Source: Akkermansiaceae bacterium (lineage in GTDB: Bacteria; Verrucomicrobiota; Verrucomicrobiia; Verrucomicrobiales; Akkermansiaceae). Taken from it: a stretch of DNA of 9,311 nucleotides. Shown here one piece after another: positions 5,916 to 9,311 of this stretch (position 1 is its first letter; each line of letters opens with the position of its first letter). Both the position numbers and the translations under genes were made by a program. The stretch is taken from contig WTJZ01000270.1 of assembly GCA_011524615.1 (NCBI GenBank), forward strand, positions 1-9,311, read 5' to 3'. A model generated the notes under the pieces. The model saw only the letters and a list, made by a program, of their open reading frames with translations, did not search any database and was not told the DNA's origin.

Positions 5916-6734
5916 TCAGCAGAGCCTAATCAGGTCTCGGATGGCCTGTAACCAGAGGTGGAAGAACCCTAGGGGAGTGTAATGGAAGTTACACTCCTTT
6001 TTACTAATGAGCCTGCGAGAGAGGTTGTGTGAGATTTGGGCCTGTTTTTCGGCGAACCATTGTGATGTGACATTCTCAGGGTCAGGCATGCGGAGCTGAC
6101 AGGGGGCGGTGTTATGATGTGCGATGAGTTGCTGATGAGCTCTGAGGATGAGCGGGACCTTCTTTTCCTCACAGGGGACGTGTCGCCAGATCATGTTTGG
6201 GGCGTATTGCAGAGGGCAGGTGAAGGGGTAGTTCGTCGTCTTGAGCGTCTTACCACAGGCTAGTTCTGAGTAGAACAGGATGTAGCTAAAGGCGATCTTA
6301 TCTAATTCGCTGAGGCAGACACTGGCGACGGTGAGGTGCTCCGGATGCCAGTAGAATCGGTGATGCTGCCGTGCGTCGAGCCAGATCCATGAGCCGGTAT
6401 CGACCTCCTCAAAGCCTAATTCCTCGAGCTGCGCTCGGTACTCAGAGGCATGTGGGAAGAAGACCTCTTCTGTAGCGGTTAATCGTGGGATCGGCTGTGG
6501 TGTGAGAGGATAGTGGGCGCGTCCCTTATGGTAATAGATCTCGATCAGTGGGAGTAGCATCCAGAGCATGAGGGAGGCGAGGACGCCGAGCCAATGATCT
6601 GTGAGAGCATACCCGAGATACCCCATAGTGGAGATAAAGGTGAGGGCGCCGAGCTTCTTGCATAGACGACTAGAGCTCATCCTGAGGCCGAGAGCCATGG
6701 TGAGACCAGCAATGATGATACAAGTGAGACGCAT
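5916..6734 (-). CDS. Membrane-anchored protein of unknown function
   Basis: A 272-residue protein from the ATG at 6732-6734. The N-terminal 70 residues hold hydrophobic segments at about 3-17, 29-46 and 49-66, then a soluble domain (about 85-240) and an amphipathic, aromatic end. The soluble domain contains ELGFEEVDTGSWIWLDARQH, HRFYWHPEHLTVASVCLSEL, TLKTTNYPFTCPLQYAPNMI and a Cys/His-rich character (Cys at 140, 160, 173, 188, 212, 248, 272). I recall similar domains (an LGF block, then an HPE block, then an NYPF block) in uncharacterised Verrucomicrobia/Planctomycetes proteins, but no function is known to me. The Cys residues are not arranged as CxxC, so a metal site is not evident. It is divergent from the carbonic-anhydrase gene and convergent with the barrel gene, whose probable terminator lies within its 3' end. 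Confidence 0.83.
   Translation of the reverse strand: MRLTCIIIAGLTMALGLRMSSSRLCKKLGALTFISTMGYLGYALTDHWLGVLASLMLWMLLPLIEIYYHKGRAHYPLTPQPIPRLTATEEVFFPHASEYRAQLEELGFEEVDTGSWIWLDARQHHRFYWHPEHLTVASVCLSELDKIAFSYILFYSELACGKTLKTTNYPFTCPLQYAPNMIWRHVPCEEKKVPLILRAHQQLIAHHNTAPCQLRMPDPENVTSQWFAEKQAQISHNLSRRLISKKECNFHYTPLGFFHLWLQAIRDLIRLC
5974..6002 (+). terminator. Rho-independent terminator of the beta-barrel gene, inside the opposing gene
   Basis: A perfect 9-bp stem (GGAGTGTAA and TTACACTCC) with a 6-base loop is followed by five T (5998-6002) on the plus strand. It starts 67 bases after the stop of the beta-barrel gene and lies inside the 3' coding part of the convergent membrane-protein gene. On the minus strand no T run follows, so it should not stop that gene's own transcript. 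Confidence 0.7.
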
Positions 6735-6744
6735 GAGAAGATTC

Positions 6745-6772
6745 TAGTTATTGAAGATTGATAATCATGCAA
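6745..6772 (-). promoter_or_regulatory. Candidate promoter for the membrane-protein gene
   Basis: On the minus strand TTGCAT (6772-6767), a 16-base spacer and TAACTA (6750-6745), ending ten bases before the ATG at 6734. Both boxes are weak. The spacing repeats that seen at other starts in the window. It overlaps the divergent candidate promoter of the carbonic-anhydrase gene in a 57-base intergenic region. Confidence 0.22.
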
Positions 6773-6778
6773 GATACT
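6751..6778 (+). promoter_or_regulatory. Candidate promoter for the carbonic anhydrase-nuclease operon
   Basis: TTGAAG (6751-6756), a 16-base spacer and GATACT (6773-6778), each with four of six consensus bases, ending 13 bases before the ATG at 6792. The whole divergent region is only 57 bases, so the promoter must lie here or within the neighbouring gene. Confidence 0.33.
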
Positions 6779-6791
6779 TCAAAAGAAAGAC

Positions 6792-7316
6792 ATGTCTATA
6801 GAATCCTATCTAGATTACGAGCCTGAGATCGCGGAATCAGTCTTCCTCGCGAGCAGTGCCGATGTGATTGGCCGCGTGACGATCGGGGAGGAGAGCAGCG
6901 TGTGGTATAATGCGACTCTACGGGGAGACATTAATGCGATTCAGATAGGGCAGCAGACGAATGTACAGGATAATGCCGTCCTCCATAATGCAGATGACTA
7001 CCCGTGTGTACTTGGTGATCTCGTGACGATCGGGCACTCGGCCATCGTCCACGCCGCCACGGTTAAGGATGAGGTCCTCGTAGGAATGGGCGCGGTGATT
7101 CTCGATGGGGCAGTCATTGGCGAACAGTCGATCATCGGTGCGAAGTCATTGGTCACCAGTGGGACGGTCATTCCTCCTGGTTCATTAGTCCTCGGATCTC
7201 CTGCGAAAGTGGTCAGAGAACTCTCGCAAGAGGAGCGCGAGTCTGTTAAGAAGTGGGCGCTGAAGTATGTGAAGCAATCGAGGCTCTATATGGAGCGGGA
7301 TCAACAGCAGAAGTAA
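6792..7316 (+). CDS. Gamma-class carbonic anhydrase-like protein (left-handed beta-helix)
   Basis: A 174-residue cytoplasmic protein made mainly of hexapeptide repeats (for example VIGRVTIGEE, VLVGMGAVILDGAVIGEQ), which form a left-handed beta-helix and normally trimerise, ending in a C-terminal alpha-helix (about 145-170). It keeps the features of gamma carbonic anhydrases: VWYNATLRGD (37-46) with Arg44 and Asp46, NVQDNAVLH (57-65) with Gln59, and the three zinc ligands His65, His82 and His87 (in GHSAIVH). It lacks the long acidic loop of archaeal Cam, as in the YrdA/PaaY/CaiE group. Carbon dioxide hydration is therefore possible but unproven; many relatives have no measured activity. The stop is four bases before the next ATG, so it is co-transcribed and probably translationally coupled with the DUF151 protein. 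Confidence 0.92.
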   Translation: MSIESYLDYEPEIAESVFLASSADVIGRVTIGEESSVWYNATLRGDINAIQIGQQTNVQDNAVLHNADDYPCVLGDLVTIGHSAIVHAATVKDEVLVGMGAVILDGAVIGEQSIIGAKSLVTSGTVIPPGSLVLGSPAKVVRELSQEERESVKKWALKYVKQSRLYMERDQQQK

Positions 7317-7320
7317 GATC

Positions 7321-7773
7321 ATGTTAGTAGAATTAAATATTGCCGCTCTCATTCCGACCCGAGCAGGTTGTGCGGTCTTCCTCGGAGATGGAGAGAAGAT
7401 TATCCACTTCTTCATCGATCTCCATATCGGCCAAGCCATTAATGACCAAATCTCAGGAGAAGATACTGTGCGCCCCATGACGCATGACTTATTCTACCAG
7501 AGTCTAGAGGCCCTCGGAGCTAGAATGACGAAGATGGTGATCGTCGACTATGAAGATGAAGTTTACTTTGCCCGTACCTACCTAGAGATGGAGAACGAGG
7601 TCGCACATCGTAAGATAATCGATATCGACTCTCGCCCCAGTGACGCCATGGCTCTAGCGGTTCGCTTTGGAGCCCCGATGTATGTCAAGGAAGAGGTCTG
7701 GGCTGATCTAGAGGATATGACCCCTCTACTAGAGAGCCTCAAGGATCAGGCCGAAGAGGAACCAAGAGATTAA
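7321..7773 (+). CDS. Bifunctional nuclease family protein (DUF151/BFN domain)
   Basis: A 150-residue protein with one BFN domain across about 5-128, the usual size for bacterial members. Signatures are GCAVFLGDGEKIIHFFI (16-32), RPMTHDLF (51-58), EVYFARTYLEM (80-90) and DIDSRPSDAMALAVR (101-115), followed by APMYV. An acidic tail (about 124-150) follows. Plant relatives have been reported to act as nucleases on RNA and DNA; bacterial members are mostly uncharacterised, and the conserved acidic residues would suit metal binding. It follows the carbonic-anhydrase gene after four bases with no clear Shine-Dalgarno sequence, so its translation may depend on that gene. It converges on the reductase gene with a 70-base gap and no recognisable terminator. 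Confidence 0.92.
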   Translation: MLVELNIAALIPTRAGCAVFLGDGEKIIHFFIDLHIGQAINDQISGEDTVRPMTHDLFYQSLEALGARMTKMVIVDYEDEVYFARTYLEMENEVAHRKIIDIDSRPSDAMALAVRFGAPMYVKEEVWADLEDMTPLLESLKDQAEEEPRD

Positions 7774-7843
7774 TTCTGCGGACTACGAGGAACCGCTGAG
7801 GCGCGCAGAAGAGCATTGGATTGGCTACAGTGATCGCTGGCGC

Positions 7844-8473
7844 CTAATGTACTCGTTGGTAAGTCAGGAAGCATTCTCCGGTCTCGAGCGGCTCAAAGTG
7901 GGAGATCACGAAGTGCTGAGACGCTGGTAAGTGGCTCATGACGTTACCCAGGATGCCGGGTGCCTCGGCCCCACCGATAAGGGTGTGTCCTGCGATAGTG
8001 AGATTGATCTCGGAGATCACCCCTAGTTCAGCGAGCGAGCGTACGAGTTCGCCACCGCCCTCACAGAGGAGCGTCTGGATTCCTAGTTGCTGCTCACAAT
8101 GGGTTAAGAACGAGGCCAAGGATTGGTGGTGAGTGGTGACGCCCTCGAGTTCGGCGGATGGAGATTGCTCTGTCCCTAGTAAGTGGATTGCCCCACCGTG
8201 CGGGGTGTGAAAGACCTTATGTGAGAGGTCGAACTGTCCTTGACGTGAAATGATGAGGCGAAGGGGCTGACGGTCTGGATGGCAATGCTCAGGAATGGTC
8301 ATGCTCATATGGTCAGCTTCTAGCGTTCCTCGGCCGACCATGAGAGCGTCGGCCCGCATGCGGATCGCCCAGAGTCGTTCTAGATCTTTCTGAGAGGTAA
8401 ACTTAGAGGCATTCTTCTGCTTGGTGCCGATTTTCCCATCTGCAGAGATGGCGAAGTTAAGGATAATGTTCAT
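7844..8473 (-). CDS. RibD C-terminal-type (DHFR-like) reductase
   Basis: A 209-residue protein with a single RibD_C domain, the dihydrofolate-reductase-like fold that uses NADPH to reduce the ribosyl side chain of pyrimidine intermediates in riboflavin synthesis. Motifs are NFAISADGKIG (6-16), RADALMVGRGTLEADHMSM (40-58), LRLIISRQG (71-79) and TLLCEGGGELVRSLAE (134-149), the last being the nucleotide-binding glycine-rich stretch. The deaminase domain of bifunctional RibD is absent, so this is a stand-alone reductase like Rib7/ArfC or an orphan reductase of pterin or folate type. The start at 8473 overlaps the stop of the upstream membrane-protein gene as ATGA, which indicates translational coupling; an ATG eight codons earlier is therefore disfavoured. 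No other riboflavin gene is in the window. Confidence 0.9.
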   Translation of the reverse strand: MNIILNFAISADGKIGTKQKNASKFTSQKDLERLWAIRMRADALMVGRGTLEADHMSMTIPEHCHPDRQPLRLIISRQGQFDLSHKVFHTPHGGAIHLLGTEQSPSAELEGVTTHHQSLASFLTHCEQQLGIQTLLCEGGGELVRSLAELGVISEINLTIAGHTLIGGAEAPGILGNVMSHLPASQHFVISHFEPLETGECFLTYQRVH

Positions 8474-9311
8474 CTCAGGTACTGCATGTAGACCCAAAAG
8501 ATAGGGGCCGGGACGATGAGGGCGGCGTCTGCCATGACTCGTAGAGCATCGAGTGAGAAGCGACTCCTAAAGCGGTTCACAATCTGCAAGAGACCGGCAG
8601 CGATCATAATAGCAAAGTAAAAGGGGCGAGCGTACTCATCTCCATTAATAGCATAGTGCAGGGAGATAAAGGTGAGGATCAAGAGTGGAACGGTGAGGGT
8701 GAAGCCATAGTATCCCTTGATCTCCTTCTCGGCACTCGCGCGCGAGGCTTCCCAGATATCGATCGCGGTGATGTTACAGGCACACAGCCCTGCAAAGAAC
8801 CACATCTCTGGAGTCTTCAGCAGGAGGTCAAACCAGAAGGAGGAGGGGCGAAAGAAGAAGATGCCCAGCGCGACACCATAACTAAAGGTGAGCCCTGCGA
8901 TGAGGTTCTTCCCAATGTGGGGCTCCTTAGTCGTTCCACCACTAAAGAGAGCGAGGAAGTAGTAAATAAAGACCAGTCCCAGAACCGGAATGGCATGCGC
9001 AAAGATCGCGATCGGTAACTGTAGGACAATCGCGATACAGAACCCAAAAAGTAAGGCGGTGAAGAGTCGTAGCCACTTCCAATGCTGATGATGGAACAAG
9101 TGACGCGAGCTGACCTTGCTCCTCTCTCCTTTCGAGGTTTGATTATCCAGAGCACGGTCGAGAATGTAGATGATCCAGACCACCGCCGGAAGGAGGAAGT
9201 AGATATTATAGTTTACCCACTGAACGCGCCATGTCTGCGCAAACATCCACGCCCAGATCAGCGCGACCAATGGTGCATCAAGGCTGATCAAATTGGGTAT
9301 GAGCCACAGGG
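8470..9311 (-). CDS. UbiA-like polytopic membrane protein (5' end beyond the window)
   Basis: The frame runs to the window edge without a stop (a TTG at 9291 is preceded by in-frame LWLIPN), so the true start lies beyond 9311. The visible part is 279 residues with about eight or nine hydrophobic membrane segments. Near the N-terminus is IYILDRALDNQ followed by basic residues and SSRH, resembling the first Asp motif and basic loop of UbiA prenyltransferases, but with the leading Asn/Asp of NDxxDxxxD missing. At the usual place of the second motif is AIDIWEASRASAEKEIKGYY, also degenerate. I would call it UbiA-related. Prenyl transfer (quinone or lipid synthesis) is possible but not supported by complete motifs. 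It resembles, from memory, uncharacterised Verrucomicrobia proteins. It overlaps the reductase gene by four bases. Confidence 0.82.
   Translation of the reverse strand, partial: LWLIPNLISLDAPLVALIWAWMFAQTWRVQWVNYNIYFLLPAVVWIIYILDRALDNQTSKGERSKVSSRHLFHHQHWKWLRLFTALLFGFCIAIVLQLPIAIFAHAIPVLGLVFIYYFLALFSGGTTKEPHIGKNLIAGLTFSYGVALGIFFFRPSSFWFDLLLKTPEMWFFAGLCACNITAIDIWEASRASAEKEIKGYYGFTLTVPLLILTFISLHYAINGDEYARPFYFAIMIAAGLLQIVNRFRSRFSLDALRVMADAALIVPAPIFWVYMQYLR

Noticed and set aside
6792..7773. The nuclease gene pair as part of a defence system
   Set aside because: DUF151 proteins and gamma carbonic anhydrases are widespread housekeeping-type families, and no other defence-type gene, repeat or mobile element is nearby.
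7774..7810. Inverted repeat TTCTGCG/CGCAGAA with a 23-base loop between the convergent DUF151 and reductase genes
   Set aside because: No T run follows on either strand and the loop is long, so it does not qualify as a terminator; probably chance.
8474..8497. Start of the reductase at the ATG at 8497
   Set aside because: The ATGA overlap with the upstream gene and the family start MNIILNFAISADG favour 8473.
8656..9155. Open frames of 120 (plus) and 112 (minus) residues inside the UbiA-like gene
   Set aside because: They are alternate-frame shadows with no motifs, inside a clear membrane-protein frame.

Overview
The window reads as ordinary chromosomal DNA from a Gram-negative bacterium of roughly 50% GC, most likely a member of the Verrucomicrobiota. 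That placement is an inference. It rests on recalled resemblance of several uncharacterised proteins (the secreted protein at the left edge, the PDZ protein, the membrane protein at 5916-6734, the UbiA-like protein at the right edge) to families common in that phylum, plus a predicted outer-membrane beta-barrel that implies an outer membrane. I see no rRNA, tRNA, CRISPR array, transposase, integrase or phage gene, and no clear horizontally acquired island.

Layout. 1-1533 (minus) is one long open frame for a large secreted protein whose 3' end lies outside the window. 1697-2599 (minus) is a secreted PDZ-domain protein without a protease domain. 2752-3024 (minus) is the zinc-free type B ribosomal protein L31 with a clear terminator. 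Divergent from it, ppaC (3186-4127, plus) encodes a family II manganese pyrophosphatase and also ends at a clear terminator. A long LOG-family protein (4207-5289, plus) and a small outer-membrane beta-barrel protein (5350-5907, plus) follow. The barrel gene converges on a membrane protein of unknown function (5916-6734, minus), and the barrel gene's probable terminator lies inside that opposing coding sequence. A two-gene plus-strand operon follows: gamma-class carbonic anhydrase-like protein (6792-7316) and bifunctional-nuclease (DUF151) protein (7321-7773). The right end is a minus-strand operon in which a UbiA-like integral membrane protein (entering from beyond 9311) overlaps a RibD-type reductase (7844-8473) by ATGA.

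Functionally these are mostly housekeeping or envelope genes: phosphate metabolism, ribosome, nucleotide-related hydrolysis, and cell surface. Genes cooperate visibly only in the two tight operons. Coding density is high; the longest gene-free stretches are about 160 bases (1534-1696 and 3025-3185).

The most notable cross-cutting pattern is at gene starts. Most genes lack a convincing Shine-Dalgarno sequence. Several instead carry a TTG-type -35, a 16-17 base spacer and a weak -10 that ends only 8-13 bases before the start codon, which suggests leaderless or very short-leader transcripts. I did not find a convincing new multi-gene system. The best leads are the uncharacterised conserved proteins, the possible leaderless promoters and the terminator embedded in an opposing gene.
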